Assembly (NCBI GenBank): GCA_016218905.1
Contig: JACRCS010000709.1
Span: forward strand, 1 to 11,580
Origin: Deltaproteobacteria bacterium
GTDB taxonomy: Bacteria > Desulfobacterota_C > Deferrisomatia > Deferrisomatales > JACRMM01
Direction: 5' to 3'
Length of the DNA stretch: 11,580 bases
The notes below the pieces were generated by a model that was not told where the DNA came from, did not search any database, and saw only the letters and a list, made by a program, of their open reading frames with translations. Position 1 is the first letter of the stretch. Each line of letters opens with the position of its first letter. The position numbers and the translations under genes are program-made. This document shows, in pieces, positions 1-8,006 of the stretch.

Positions 1-744
1 CGCCTTCTCCGCCTGCCAATCCAGCCGGACGGCGAGCTTCTGGTAGAAGAAGTCGAGGATGTCCTGGTGGCGATACCCGAGCGCCTTCAGGAGCACGGTG
101 GCGGGGAGCTTTCGCCGCCGGTCGATGCGGACGAACACGAGGTCCTTGTGATTGAACTCGAAGTCGAGCCAGGAACCCCGATACGGGATCACGCGGGCCG
201 AGTAGAGGAACTTGCCGCTCGAGTGCTTCTTCCCCTCGTCGTGGCTGAAGAAGACGCCCGGCGAGCGGTGGAGCTGGTTGACGATCACGCGCTCGGTGCC
301 GTTCACGATGAACGTACCGTTGTCGGTCATGATCGGGATCTCTCCGAAGTAGACCTCCTGCTCCTTGACATCGCGGATGCTCCGCGTGCCGGCCTCCTCG
401 TCCACATCCCACACCACCAGCCGTACGGTCACCTTGATCGGCCGGGCGAAGGTCATACCCCGCTGCAGGCATTCGTCCATGTCGTACTTGGGCTCCCCGA
501 ACTCGTACTTCACGAATTCGAGGGAAGCCGTCTCGCCAAAGTCCTTGATCGGGAAGACGCTCTGGAACACCTTCTGCAGGCCGATGTTCTCTCTCGCCTC
601 GGGGGCGGCGTCGGCCTGGAGGAAGCGCTCGTACGAGGTCTTTTGGACTTCGATGAGGTTCGGGATCTCGACGACGGTCTCGATCTTGTTGAACTTCCTG
701 CGAAGTCTCCGATGGTCGGCCTGTGCATATGCCATGGGGTTCAT
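1..744 (-). CDS. rpoB: RNA polymerase beta subunit, N-terminal part (runs off the window)
   Basis: This is the catalytic beta subunit of RNA polymerase, and about 245 residues are visible before the window edge. Recognisable blocks in order are [16 protein letters not shown] near the start, [56 protein letters not shown] and the [12 protein letters not shown] / [12 protein letters not shown] stretch. All belong to the beta protrusion and lobe and the N-terminal rifampicin-contact region. The start is ambiguous. An ATG at 744 overlaps the upstream rplL frame as ATGA but lies only 2 nt from the AAGGAG ribosome-binding site. The in-frame ATG at 735 is 11 nt from it. Both spacings are outside the usual optimum. 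The short inverted pair CTCC/GGAG at the Shine-Dalgarno could partly hide it. rpoC is expected beyond the window. The identification is certain and only the start is open. Confidence 0.97.
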   Translation of the reverse strand, partial: MNPMAYAQADHRRLRRKFNKIETVVEIPNLIEVQKTSYERFLQADAAPEARENIGLQKVFQSVFPIKDFGETASLEFVKYEFGEPKYDMDECLQRGMTFARPIKVTVRLVVWDVDEEAGTRSIRDVKEQEVYFGEIPIMTDNGTFIVNGTERVIVNQLHRSPGVFFSHDEGKKHSSGKFLYSARVIPYRGSWLDFEFNHKDLVFVRIDRRRKLPATVLLKALGYRHQDILDFFYQKLAVRLDWQAEKA

Positions 745-1289
745 ATCTCCTTCAGGAGTGAAATCGGCCGGCGCGCTCTCCGTTCGCCGATCGCAAGCGC
801 AGAAGAGGAGGGGGCGTTAGCGGAAAATAGGGCGCACGGAGCTTGGGCTCCGTGCACCCTGGGAGCTGTTGCGCTGCGACCGTACGGGTCGAGGTGAAAT
901 GAGCTGATCTCGACCTTGCCACCCACTTCTTCAATCTTCTTCTTGATATCTTCCGACTCGTCCTTGCTGGCGGCTTCCTTGACCATGCCGGGGGCGCCGT
1001 CGACCAGGTCCTTCGCTTCCTTCAAGCCGAGGCCGGTGATGGCGCGCACGACCTTGATCACCTGGATCTTGTTGGCGCCGGCGTCGGTCAGCTTCACGTC
1101 GAACTCGGTCTTCTCCTCGACCACGGGGGCGGCCGCACCGGGGGCTCCGGCGCCGGGCATCGCCGCGAACGCCATGGGCGCCGCCGCCGTCACGCCGAAC
1201 TTCTCCTCGAGCTCCTTCACGAACTGGGAGAGCTCGAGCACGCTCATGTTCTCGATGAACGAAACGACTTCTTCCTTCGTGGCTGCCAT
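741..1289 (-). CDS. rplL: Ribosomal protein L7/L12 with an unusual C-terminal extension
   Basis: This is the stalk protein that binds L10 as dimers and recruits and activates EF-G, EF-Tu and other translational GTPases. Residues 1-35 form the dimerisation domain. An Ala/Gly/Pro-rich hinge follows at about 35-58. The C-terminal domain has the conserved [20 protein letters not shown] block at 74-93 and [12 protein letters not shown] at 94-105. The family normally ends near KVEI(K/S), here residue 129 at about position 903. Instead the frame stays open for about 53 more codons, to a TGA at 743-741 that overlaps the rpoB ATG at 744. The tail is Ala/Ser/Pro/Arg-rich, resembles translated intergenic DNA and runs through a 9-bp hairpin. 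A real extension and a lost or misread stop (TCA in place of TGA at codon 130) are both possible. GGAGG lies 6 nt before the ATG at 1289. rplJ ends 54 nt upstream. Confidence 0.93.
   Translation of the reverse strand: MAATKEEVVSFIENMSVLELSQFVKELEEKFGVTAAAPMAFAAMPGAGAPGAAAPVVEEKTEFDVKLTDAGANKIQVIKVVRAITGLGLKEAKDLVDGAPGMVKEAASKDESEDIKKKIEEVGGKVEISSFHLDPYGRSATAPRVHGAQAPCALFSANAPSSSALAIGERRARRPISLLKEI
819..855 (-). terminator. rplL-rpoB attenuator-like hairpin
   Basis: Read on the minus strand, GCACGGAGC-CCAA-GCTCCGTGC forms a perfect 9-bp stem with a 4-nt loop (855-847 with 842-834). It is followed by GCCCTATTTTCC, a short and imperfect U-tract. This is the expected place for the partial terminator that sets the ratio of L7/L12 to RNA polymerase beta transcription in other bacteria. 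The weak U-tract suggests attenuation and not full termination. It lies inside the extended rplL reading frame, so translating ribosomes would affect its folding. The hairpin is seen directly; its role is inferred from position. Confidence 0.6.
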
Positions 1290-1343
1290 GGATACCTCCG
1301 TCTCTCTGGATAAAAATGGGCAGGTTTGCGTTCTTGGGTCGAA

Positions 1344-1862
1344 TCAGGCGGCCTTCTTCTCCTGGATCGCGTGGAGCACCTGGACGAAGCTCCTCGGCAC
1401 TCCGCTGAGCACTCCGAGGAAGTTCCGCATCGGCCCCTGCAGCACGCCGACGAGCTGACCGAGGAGCTGTTCGCGGCTCGGGAGCTTCGACAGGGCCTCG
1501 ACGTCCTGGGCTCCGAAGAGCTTTCCGCCGAGGGCGCCGGACTTCACGATGAAGGCCGGGTTCTCCCTGGCGAAGACGTCGACCACCTTGGCCGCCGCTG
1601 CCGCGTCCTTGTAGGCCAGGACCACGGACAAGGGTCCGCGGAACTGGTCCTTCAGCACCTCGAAGTCCGTCCCGTCCACGGCGATCCGTGCGAGGGTGTT
1701 CTTGACCACCTTGTAGGCAGCGCCCTCCTTCTCGAGAGCCCGGCGGAGCCTGCCGGTCTGGGCCACGGTGAGCCCCCGGTACTCCGCCAGGATCGCCGCC
1801 TGGGCGCCCTGGAACTTCTCCCGAAGTTCCGCTACGACTTCTTCCTTTTCTCCCTTTTTCAC
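1344..1862 (-). CDS. rplJ: Ribosomal protein L10 (uL10)
   Basis: L10 is the base of the ribosomal stalk. It binds the L11-binding region of 23S rRNA and carries L7/L12 dimers on its C-terminal helix. The 172-residue product has the usual length. The RNA-binding N-terminal domain contains AEYRGLTV (26-33) and KVVKNTLAR (51-59). The stretch from LPSREQLLGQLVGVLQ at about 127 to the end is the L7/L12-binding helix, followed by the Ala/Lys tail typical of the family. The start is a GTG at 1862. An in-frame TAA sits two codons upstream (1871-1869), so no earlier start in that frame is possible. AGGGGG lies about 11 nt ahead, a rather long spacing. The gene follows an L10-type leader, which points to the classic feedback control of rplJL translation by L10. 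Confidence 0.97.
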   Translation of the reverse strand: MKKGEKEEVVAELREKFQGAQAAILAEYRGLTVAQTGRLRRALEKEGAAYKVVKNTLARIAVDGTDFEVLKDQFRGPLSVVLAYKDAAAAAKVVDVFARENPAFIVKSGALGGKLFGAQDVEALSKLPSREQLLGQLVGVLQGPMRNFLGVLSGVPRSFVQVLHAIQEKKAA

Positions 1863-1934
1863 GCTCGCTTACGACCCCCTTTCTTCATGAAACGGTTTCG
1901 GTTGCGGCGAACAATTCCGGCCGTTTCGTGAAAT

Positions 1935-2020
1935 GGGATCGCCTGCCCATTTCCTCCAGCCGACTCGGCAGGAAATTAAGCCTCGCAAACGAGGCGCCTG
2001 CGGTCTTCGACGGCGCGGAA
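1935..2020 (-). promoter_or_regulatory. L10 (rplJ) leader, autoregulatory mRNA element
   Basis: On the minus strand the leader holds the string GAAGACCGCAGG, then a GCCTCG-TTTG-CGAGGC hairpin (stem 1995-1990 with 1985-1980), then TTAATTTCCTGCCGAG. GCAGG at 2001-1997 pairs with CCTGC at 1972-1968. This layout and the AGACC...TTAAT...CCTGCCGAG core match, from memory, the widespread L10-leader family bound by the L10(L12)n complex. A second stem further on pairs 1927-1921 with 1895-1889, just before the rplJ ribosome-binding site, and could be the output structure. Family assignment is by recalled consensus, not by a covariance search. Confidence 0.75.
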
Positions 2021-2033
2021 GAGGTAAAAACAT

Positions 2034-2103
2034 CGTGCAGCGTTCTGCGTTTCACGTTCCGCGTCAAACCCCACGCAGAACGCAGCACGCGGAACGCGGA
2101 ACG
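2034..2103 (-). repeat. Heptad-phased palindromic repeat, GCGTT/AACGC core
   Basis: An imperfect palindrome with two 31-nt arms (2034-2064 and 2073-2103) around the 8-nt centre CAAACCCC. Each arm is built of 7-nt units made of GCGTT (or AACGC on the other arm) plus two free bases. Examples are GCGTTCT, GCGTTTC and ACGTTCC on the left, and AGAACGC and GGAACGC on the right. About 23 of 31 arm positions can pair. It begins 6 nt after the rplA stop codon and ends just before the L10 leader. It has no U-tract, so it is not a standard intrinsic terminator. Its 5+2 design is the same as that of the TTAGC elements elsewhere in the window. Confidence 0.8.
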
Positions 2104-2109
2104 TCGTTC

Positions 2110-2805
2110 TTAGACCTTGAACTCCGTCGTATCCACCTTCACCCCCGGCCCCATGGTGGTGGCGAGGGCGATGGCTTTTACGTAGTGGCCCTTGGCCGAA
2201 GCGGGCTTGGCCTTGATGAGGCTCTCCATCACCGCCTCGACGTTCTCCTTGATCTGCTGCTTTTCGAAAGACTTGCGGCCCACGGGGACGTGGATGATGC
2301 CGGCCTTCTCGACGCGATACTCCACGCGGCCGGCCTTCAACTCCTTCACGGCGGTCGAGACGTCGAGGGTCACGGTGTTGGTCTTCGGGTTCGGCATGAG
2401 GCCCCGAGGACCGAGCACCCGGCCGAGTCGGCCGACAAGGCCCATCATGTCCGGGGTCGCCACGGCCTTGTCGAAGTCGAGCCAGCCGCCCTGGATCTTC
2501 TCCACCATGTCCTCGGCGCCGACGAAGTCCGCGCCGGCCTCCTGGGCCTCCTTCGCCTTGTCGCCCTTGGCGAAGACGAGCACGCGCACGCCCTTGCCGG
2601 TCCCGTGGGGGAGGACGACCGTGCCCCGGACCATCTGGTCCGCGTGGGCCGGGTTCACGCCCAGGTTCACCGCCAGGTCGACGGCTTCGTCGAATTTCGC
2701 GTACGCCAGCTCCGGCAGAAGCGAGATCGCCTCTTCCAGCGTGTACTTCTTGAGCCGGTCCACTTTGCTCCGCGACGCCAGGTACTTCTTGCCTCTCTTC
2801 GCCAT
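2110..2805 (-). CDS. rplA: Ribosomal protein L1 (uL1)
   Basis: L1 forms the mobile L1 stalk of the large subunit, which contacts deacylated tRNA at the E site during translocation. The 231-residue product has the standard length and hallmarks: MAKRGKKY at the start, [15 protein letters not shown] at 61-75, and the signature [16 protein letters not shown] at 131-146. In many bacteria L1 also represses its own rplKA operon by binding the leader mRNA. No clear L1-binding mimic is visible here, because the gap before rplK is filled by a repeat. GGGAG lies 7 nt before the ATG at 2805. A 149-nt gap to rplK, longer than usual, holds a palindromic repeat. The gene is complete and unremarkable. Confidence 0.98.
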   Translation of the reverse strand: MAKRGKKYLASRSKVDRLKKYTLEEAISLLPELAYAKFDEAVDLAVNLGVNPAHADQMVRGTVVLPHGTGKGVRVLVFAKGDKAKEAQEAGADFVGAEDMVEKIQGGWLDFDKAVATPDMMGLVGRLGRVLGPRGLMPNPKTNTVTLDVSTAVKELKAGRVEYRVEKAGIIHVPVGRKSFEKQQIKENVEAVMESLIKAKPASAKGHYVKAIALATTMGPGVKVDTTEFKV

Positions 2806-2868
2806 GGCTCTTCTCCCTGCGCGGTCCGTGCGGGTGCGGTCCGAGCCGTACCCTCCCGCGTCGAGGCG

Positions 2869-2948
2869 AGCTGTTAGCTGTTAGCGATTAGCTTTTAGGA
2901 GATCCGGGGGTCTTACTCCTAACTGCTAACTGCTAAGAGCTAACCGCT
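2869..2948 (-). repeat. Heptad-phased palindromic repeat, TTAGC core (copy 1, rplK-rplA gap)
   Basis: Two 33-nt arms (2869-2901 and 2916-2948) face each other across the 14-nt centre ATCCGGGGGTCTTA. Each arm reads AGC, three NNTTAGC heptamers, then NNTTAGGAG, and 27 of 33 positions agree between the arms. All six mismatches fall at the NN positions. One more GCTAA unit (2954-2963) continues the pattern into the rplK stop codon. No U-tract follows. Confidence 0.9.
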
Positions 2949-2954
2949 CGTTTG

Positions 2955-3380
2955 CTAATCGCTGATCTCCAAACCCATACTGCGGGCGGCGCCTTCGATC
3001 GTCCGGATGGCGGACTCGAGGTTCGTGGTGTTCAGATCGGGCATCTTCTGCTCCGCGATCTTGCGCACCTGCTCCCGCGTGACCTTGCCGCACTTCTTCT
3101 TGTTGGGCTCACCGGAGCCCGACTGGATCCCGGCCGCCATCTTGAGCAGGACCGCGGCGGGCGGGGTCTTCGTGACGAAGGTGAAGGAGCGGTCGGAAAA
3201 GATCGTGATCTCCACCGGGGTGATGATCCCGCCGCCGTCCTTCGTGCGGGCGTTGAACGCCTTGCAGAACTCCATGATGTTGACGCCGTGCTGGCCGAGC
3301 GCGGGGCCGACGGGCGGAGACGGATTCGCCGCTCCGGCAGGAATCTGCAGCTTCACCATCGCAGTAATCTTCTTGGCCAT
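2955..3380 (-). CDS. rplK: Ribosomal protein L11 (uL11)
   Basis: L11 binds the GTPase-associated centre of 23S rRNA beside the L10/L7-L12 stalk. It takes part in EF-G function, stringent-factor activation and thiostrepton binding. The 141-residue product is of family length. The proline-rich N-terminal segment [16 protein letters not shown] (19-34) is intact, as are [17 protein letters not shown] (68-84) and the C-terminal rRNA-binding domain with [19 protein letters not shown] (98-116). GGAGG lies 5 nt before the ATG at 3380. The last two codons and stop, AGC-GAT-TAG, coincide with a unit of the intergenic heptamer repeat, so the final Ser-Asp may come from that element. rplK follows nusG across a gap filled by another repeat copy. 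Confidence 0.98.
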   Translation of the reverse strand: MAKKITAMVKLQIPAGAANPSPPVGPALGQHGVNIMEFCKAFNARTKDGGGIITPVEITIFSDRSFTFVTKTPPAAVLLKMAAGIQSGSGEPNKKKCGKVTREQVRKIAEQKMPDLNTTNLESAIRTIEGAARSMGLEISD

Positions 3381-3392
3381 GATGTCCTCCGG

Positions 3393-3465
3393 AGCTGTTA
3401 GCCTTTAGCTGTTAGCAAAGGCCGGGATCTCACTCCTAAAAGCTAATAGCTAACCGCTAACAGCT
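3393..3465 (-). repeat. Heptad-phased palindromic repeat, TTAGC core (copy 2, nusG-rplK gap)
   Basis: The right arm (3433-3465) is complete: AGC, three NNTTAGC units and NNTTAGGAG when read on the minus strand. The left arm (3393-3416) holds AGC and three units but lacks the terminal TTAGGAG. The centre is AAAGGCCGGGATCTCA. The element fills the whole gap between the nusG stop and the rplK ribosome-binding site, and its outermost TAG is the nusG stop codon. Confidence 0.85.
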
Positions 3466-3994
3466 AGCTCTTCTCTACCTGAAAAAACTCGAGCTCCACC
3501 GGTGTGGAGCGCCCGAAGATACTGACGAGGACCCGGAGCTTGCCCTTGTCGGGGTTGACGTCCTCCACGATCCCGCTGAAGTTGGAGAACGGCCCGTCGA
3601 TGACCTTGACCCGTTCGCCCTTCGAAAACTCGAACTTCGGCTTCGGGTGGACGAGCCCTTCCGCCATTTGGCCGATGATCTTCGTGACCTCGTCGGCCGA
3701 GATCGGTGTCGGGTTGGTGGCGCCGCCGACGAAGCCGGTCACTTTCGGCGTGTTCTTGACGAGATACCAGGTCTCGTCGTTGAGCTCCATCTCCACGAGG
3801 ATGTAACCGGGGAAGAACTTCCGGGAAGACGTACGCTTCTCGCCCTTGACGACTTCGACGACCTTCTCCGAGGGGACCAGGATCTCTCCGAAGAGCTCCT
3901 CCTTCCCCATCTCCTTGACCCGCTGTTCGAGGCTGGCCTTGGCTCGGTTTTCGTAGCCGGAATATGTATGGACGACGTACCACTGTTTCGCCAT
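3464..3994 (-). CDS. nusG: Transcription termination/antitermination protein NusG
   Basis: NusG binds RNA polymerase through its NGN domain and links it to the ribosome or to Rho through its KOW domain. The 176-residue product opens with MAKQWYVVHTYSGYENRAKA. The NGN domain includes KFFPGYILVEMELNDETWYLV (about 59-79) and TPKVTGFVGG (82-91). The C-terminal KOW domain starts at about 124 with SKGERVKVIDGPFSNFSGIV and ends in FGRSTPVELEFFQVEKS. The ATG at 3994 is preferred because AAGGTG lies 6 nt ahead of it. A GTG at 4003 would add three residues but has no good ribosome-binding site. The stop TAG at 3466-3464 coincides with the edge of a palindromic repeat. It lies 61 nt after secE, the usual partner. 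Confidence 0.97.
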   Translation of the reverse strand: MAKQWYVVHTYSGYENRAKASLEQRVKEMGKEELFGEILVPSEKVVEVVKGEKRTSSRKFFPGYILVEMELNDETWYLVKNTPKVTGFVGGATNPTPISADEVTKIIGQMAEGLVHPKPKFEFSKGERVKVIDGPFSNFSGIVEDVNPDKGKLRVLVSIFGRSTPVELEFFQVEKS

Positions 3995-4055
3995 CTCGAG
4001 CACCTTACGAATCGGGGAGACGAAGATCGCCGGCGAGGGACCAGGCGAGGCAGGT

Positions 4056-4241
4056 CTAGCTCAGGAGGAGCCTGTACACCTGGTTCAGCACGGTATCGAC
4101 GATACCGAGGTATACGGCCACGATGATGACCACGATCAGGACGACCGCCGTGGAGGCGCCGGTGACCTTTCGATCGGGCCAGGTGACCTTCTTCAGCTCG
4201 ACCTTGGCTTCCCGAAAAAACTCCTGAAGCTTCTGGATCAT
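4056..4241 (-). CDS. secE: Protein translocase subunit SecE
   Basis: SecE is the essential clamp subunit of the SecYEG inner-membrane translocon. The 61-residue protein has the short, single-span form common outside the enterics. An amphipathic N-terminal helix carries the signature ELKKVTWPDRK (15-25). One hydrophobic membrane span covers about residues 29-48, rich in Val and Ile, and a short periplasmic end follows. The ATG at 4241 has GAGGG 4-5 nt upstream and begins 20 nt after the tRNA-Trp 3' end, so it is probably translated from the same transcript after tRNA processing. nusG follows, the near-universal secE-nusG pairing. Confidence 0.95.
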   Translation of the reverse strand: MIQKLQEFFREAKVELKKVTWPDRKVTGASTAVVLIVVIIVAVYLGIVDTVLNQVYRLLLS

Positions 4242-4261
4242 ACAACCCTCGGAAAAAGAGC

Positions 4262-4338
4262 TGGCAGGCCAGGAGGGATTCGAACCCCCAACCCCCGGAT
4301 TTGGAGTCCGGTGCTCTACCAGTTAGAGCTACTGGCCT
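4262..4338 (-). tRNA. trnW: tRNA-Trp (CCA anticodon)
   Basis: The minus strand folds as a full cloverleaf. The acceptor is AGGCCAG with CTGGCCT. The D stem is GCTC/GAGC around a 9-nt loop with GG. The anticodon stem is CCGGA/TCCGG with loop CTCCAAA, so positions 34-36 are CCA, which is tryptophan. The variable loop is GGGTT. The T stem is GGGGG/CCCTC with one G-T pair and loop TTCGAAT. The discriminator is G, usual for bacterial tRNA-Trp, and the 3' CCA is encoded. It sits between rpmG and secE, a common location in this operon, and must be cut out of the messenger by RNase P and 3' nucleases. Confidence 0.97.
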
Positions 4339-4351
4339 GCACTTTAAGAGC

Positions 4352-4421
4352 AGCGGTTGGCTATTAGCTGTTAGCCGTTAGGAGTTCCGACCTAACCGCT
4401 AATCGCTAATTGCTAACGGCT
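4352..4421 (-). repeat. Heptad-phased palindromic repeat, TTAGC core (copy 3, rpmG-tRNA gap)
   Basis: The left arm at 4352-4384 is AGC, NNTTGGC, two NNTTAGC units and NNTTAGGAG. The right arm at 4389-4421 has the same plan on the minus strand but ends TTAGGTC. The centre is only 4 nt (TTCC), the shortest of the four copies. The right arm begins inside the rpmG stop codon (TAG at 4422-4420) and the left arm ends 13 nt before the tRNA-Trp 5' end, so the element fills almost the entire gap. Confidence 0.87.
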
Positions 4422-4572
4422 ATTTCGTCTCCTTGTGCGGGGTATGATGCCCGCAGAAACGACAATACTTCTTGAACTCCAACTTGCCGGGAGTCTTCTT
4501 CTTGTTCTTCGTCGTCGTGTAGTTGCGGTGTTTGCAGTCACCGCAAGCGAGCGTGATGATGTCGCGAGGCAT
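4420..4572 (-). CDS. rpmG: Ribosomal protein L33 (bL33), zinc-binding form
   Basis: L33 is a small large-subunit protein near the E site. This 50-residue product reads [20 protein letters not shown] at the start, then a Lys-rich stretch, then [20 protein letters not shown]. Cysteines 10, 13, 37 and 40 form two CxxC pairs, the C+ zinc-ribbon type; paralogues without these cysteines are used under zinc starvation in other bacteria. The ATG at 4572 is preceded by AAGGA 6 nt upstream, which overlaps the tuf stop codon. The gap to tuf is only 9 nt, so the two are co-transcribed. The TAG stop merges with the following palindromic repeat. Complete and of normal length. Confidence 0.95.
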   Translation of the reverse strand: MPRDIITLACGDCKHRNYTTTKNKKKTPGKLEFKKYCRFCGHHTPHKETK

Positions 4573-4581
4573 GGCGAATCC

Positions 4582-5781
<1,200 letters not shown>

Positions 5782-5838
5782 GACCCTACCTCCTGAGTCG
5801 ATGGGGGCCGCGTCGAGCCTCGAAGGGAAAGAGGCCGG

Positions 5839-5867
5839 ATGCTACCACGCGCCCGCGGCCCGTTCAA
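5839..5867 (-). promoter_or_regulatory. Predicted sigma70 promoter for tuf-rpmG and genes beyond
   Basis: On the minus strand, TTGAAC (5867-5862), a 17-nt spacer and TAGCAT (5844-5839) form a near-consensus pair. TGG just ahead of the -10 makes it an extended -10 box. A start near 5832 would give a leader of about 50 nt that ends in the AGGAGG of tuf. It lies in the 106-nt gap after fusA and would let tuf be transcribed more strongly than the str genes upstream. Confidence 0.65.
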
Positions 5868-5887
5868 TCTCTGCGTCCACTGCTCCG

Positions 5888-7963
5888 TCAGCGACTCCCC
5901 GCCGACGCTTCAGGGCCCGACTTCTCCGGAGCCCTCTCGTAATGACTGAACTGCATCGTGAAGGTCGCCCGGCCCTGGGTGCGCGACCGCAGGTCCGTCG
6001 AGTAACCGAACATCGCGGCCAGGGGCACGACGGCGCGGATGATGCTCGCCCCGGCTCGCTGATCGAGCTCCCGGATCCTGCCCCGCCGGGCCTTGAGGTC
6101 GCCCATCACGTCACCCAGGCACTCCGCCGGGCTGACCACCTCCACCGACATGACCGGCTCCAGGACGACCGTTCCCGCCTTGCGGGCCGCCTCGCGGACG
6201 GCCAACGCCGCCGCCATCTTGAAGCCCGCCTCGGAGCTGTCCACTTCGTCGTAGGAGCCGCCGAGGAGCGTGGCCTTCAGGCCCACCATCGGGTACCCCG
6301 ACGAGACGCCCTGGTCGAGCGCCTCTCGGACTCCCCGCTCCACCGACCCCACGTACTCCCGGGGAACCGCCTCCTCGGAGGCCGCAATCTCGAGAGCGAA
6401 GGGCTCGCTCGGGTCCGTCGGTTCCAGCCGGAGGCGGACGTGACCCGCGTGCCCCCGGCCTCCCACCTGCCTGGCGAATCTGCCCTCGGCCTCGGCCGGG
6501 GCTGTGATCGCCTCCCGGTATGCGACCATCGGCTTGCCGACGTTCGCCTCGACCTTGAACTCCCTCATGAGGCGGTCGACGATGATCTCCAGGTGGAGCT
6601 CGCCCATCCCCGAGAGGATCGTCTGCCCCGTCTCCTCCTCCACGTGCACCCGGAAGGAGGGGTCCTCCGCCGCGATCTTCGCCAGGCTGACGGAGAGCTT
6701 CTCCTGGTCGGCCTGGGTCCGGGGCTCCACCGCCACCGAGATGACCGGCGTCGGAAACTCCATCGGCTCGAGGACCGCCGGCGCCGCGTCGTCGCAGAGC
6801 GTATCGCCGGTGGCCGTGCTCTTCAGGCCGACCGCGGCGGCGATGTCGCCCGCGTACACCGCGTCGATCTCCCGCCGCTCGTTGGCGTGGATCTCGAGCA
6901 GCCGGCCGATCCTCTCCCGCTTGCGGCTCTTTGAGTTGAGCACGTAGCCGCCGGAGTGGAGCGTGCCGGAGTACACCCGTAAGAACGTCACCTGACCGAC
7001 GTACGGGTCGGTCATCACCTTGAACGCCAGGGCGGCGAAGGGCTCTTCGTCCGCCGCCCGGCGCTCTACCCGGCCCTTTCCCTCCAGATCGAATCCCTGG
7101 TAGGGCGGAAGGTCGGCGGGGCTGGGCAGATAGTCGACCACCGCGTCGAGGAGCGGCTGAATGCCCGTGTTCCGAAAGGCCGCTCCGCAGAGCACCGGAA
7201 CCGCCTTCAAGGAGAGCGTCGCGGCGCGCAGCGCCCGGCGAATCGCAGCCTCCGAGGGTTCCTTCCCGGCGAGCACCGCCTCCAGGATCCCGTCGTCCAC
7301 CTCGGCCAGCGCTTCCAGCATCCTCGTCCGGGCGGCCTCGGCTTCCTCGCGGAAGGCCGACGGGATCTCGCCCCGATCGAACCGGGCGCCGAGGCTTCCC
7401 TCATCCCACCGGTACGCCGTTCGGGAGATGAGGTCGGCCACTCCCTGAAACTCCTCCCCCTCACCCAGCGGGAGTTGAATCGCCACCGGGTTCGCCCCAA
7501 GGCGCCCCCGGATCATCTGGACCACCCCGGCGAAGTCCGCCTCCGTGCGGTCCAGCTTGTTCACGAATGCGATCCGCGGCACCCGGTAGCGGTCGGCCTG
7601 TCGCCAAACCGTCTCGGACTGGGGCTCCACCCCTCGCACGCCGCAGAAGATCGCCACCACTCCGTCCAGGATCCGCAGGCTCCGCTCCACCTCGATGGTG
7701 AAGTCGACGTGCCCCGGGGTGTCGATCAGGTTGATCCGGTGGTCTCGCCAGAAGCAGGTCGTCGCGGCCGCGGTGATCGTGATCCCCCGCTCCTGCTCCT
7801 GCTCCATGAAGTCCATGACGGCCGTGCCTTCGTGGACCTCCCCCAGCCGATTGCTCACCCCCGTGTAGAACAGGATCCTTTCGGTCGTGGTGGTCTTTCC
7901 GGCGTCGATATGGGCGGCTAGACCGATGTTCCGGTACTTCTCGATGGGCGTCGCCCTCGGCAC
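5888..7963 (-). CDS. fusA: Elongation factor G
   Basis: EF-G is the translocation GTPase that, with RRF, also splits spent ribosomes. The 691-residue protein has the full five-domain length. G motifs are AHIDAGKT (17-24), RGITIT (59-64), DTPGH (81-85), NKLD (135-138; usually NKMD) and CGAA (259-262). Domain II follows with [15 protein letters not shown], then domain III with [15 protein letters not shown] (451-465), and domains IV-V end in [21 protein letters not shown]. Overall it resembles the canonical EFG I class. The domain IV tip differs: GSYDEVDSS (569-577) has Asp572 where E. coli has His583, and the GGRGQYG loop reads GGRGHAG (501-507). The start is a GTG at 7963 with AAGGAG 6 nt upstream. 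It lies 43 nt after rpsG, in the usual rpsL-rpsG-fusA order. Confidence 0.96.
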   Translation of the reverse strand: MPRATPIEKYRNIGLAAHIDAGKTTTTERILFYTGVSNRLGEVHEGTAVMDFMEQEQERGITITAAATTCFWRDHRINLIDTPGHVDFTIEVERSLRILDGVVAIFCGVRGVEPQSETVWRQADRYRVPRIAFVNKLDRTEADFAGVVQMIRGRLGANPVAIQLPLGEGEEFQGVADLISRTAYRWDEGSLGARFDRGEIPSAFREEAEAARTRMLEALAEVDDGILEAVLAGKEPSEAAIRRALRAATLSLKAVPVLCGAAFRNTGIQPLLDAVVDYLPSPADLPPYQGFDLEGKGRVERRAADEEPFAALAFKVMTDPYVGQVTFLRVYSGTLHSGGYVLNSKSRKRERIGRLLEIHANERREIDAVYAGDIAAAVGLKSTATGDTLCDDAAPAVLEPMEFPTPVISVAVEPRTQADQEKLSVSLAKIAAEDPSFRVHVEEETGQTILSGMGELHLEIIVDRLMREFKVEANVGKPMVAYREAITAPAEAEGRFARQVGGRGHAGHVRLRLEPTDPSEPFALEIAASEEAVPREYVGSVERGVREALDQGVSSGYPMVGLKATLLGGSYDEVDSSEAGFKMAAALAVREAARKAGTVVLEPVMSVEVVSPAECLGDVMGDLKARRGRIRELDQRAGASIIRAVVPLAAMFGYSTDLRSRTQGRATFTMQFSHYERAPEKSGPEASAGSR

Positions 7964-8006
7964 GCCGGACTCCTTCCCTCCGCCGCCGCAGCGGGCGACC
8001 GCCGGC

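Noticed and set aside
2869..3465. Possible CRISPR array, because of repeated short units.
   Set aside because: The units are 7-nt cores inside palindromes, separated by genes, with no 24-40 nt repeats and regular spacers and no cas genes.
3995..4003. Alternative GTG start for nusG three codons upstream.
   Set aside because: No good ribosome-binding site precedes it, while AAGGTG is well placed for the ATG at 3994, which gives the family-typical MAKQWYVVHTYSG start.
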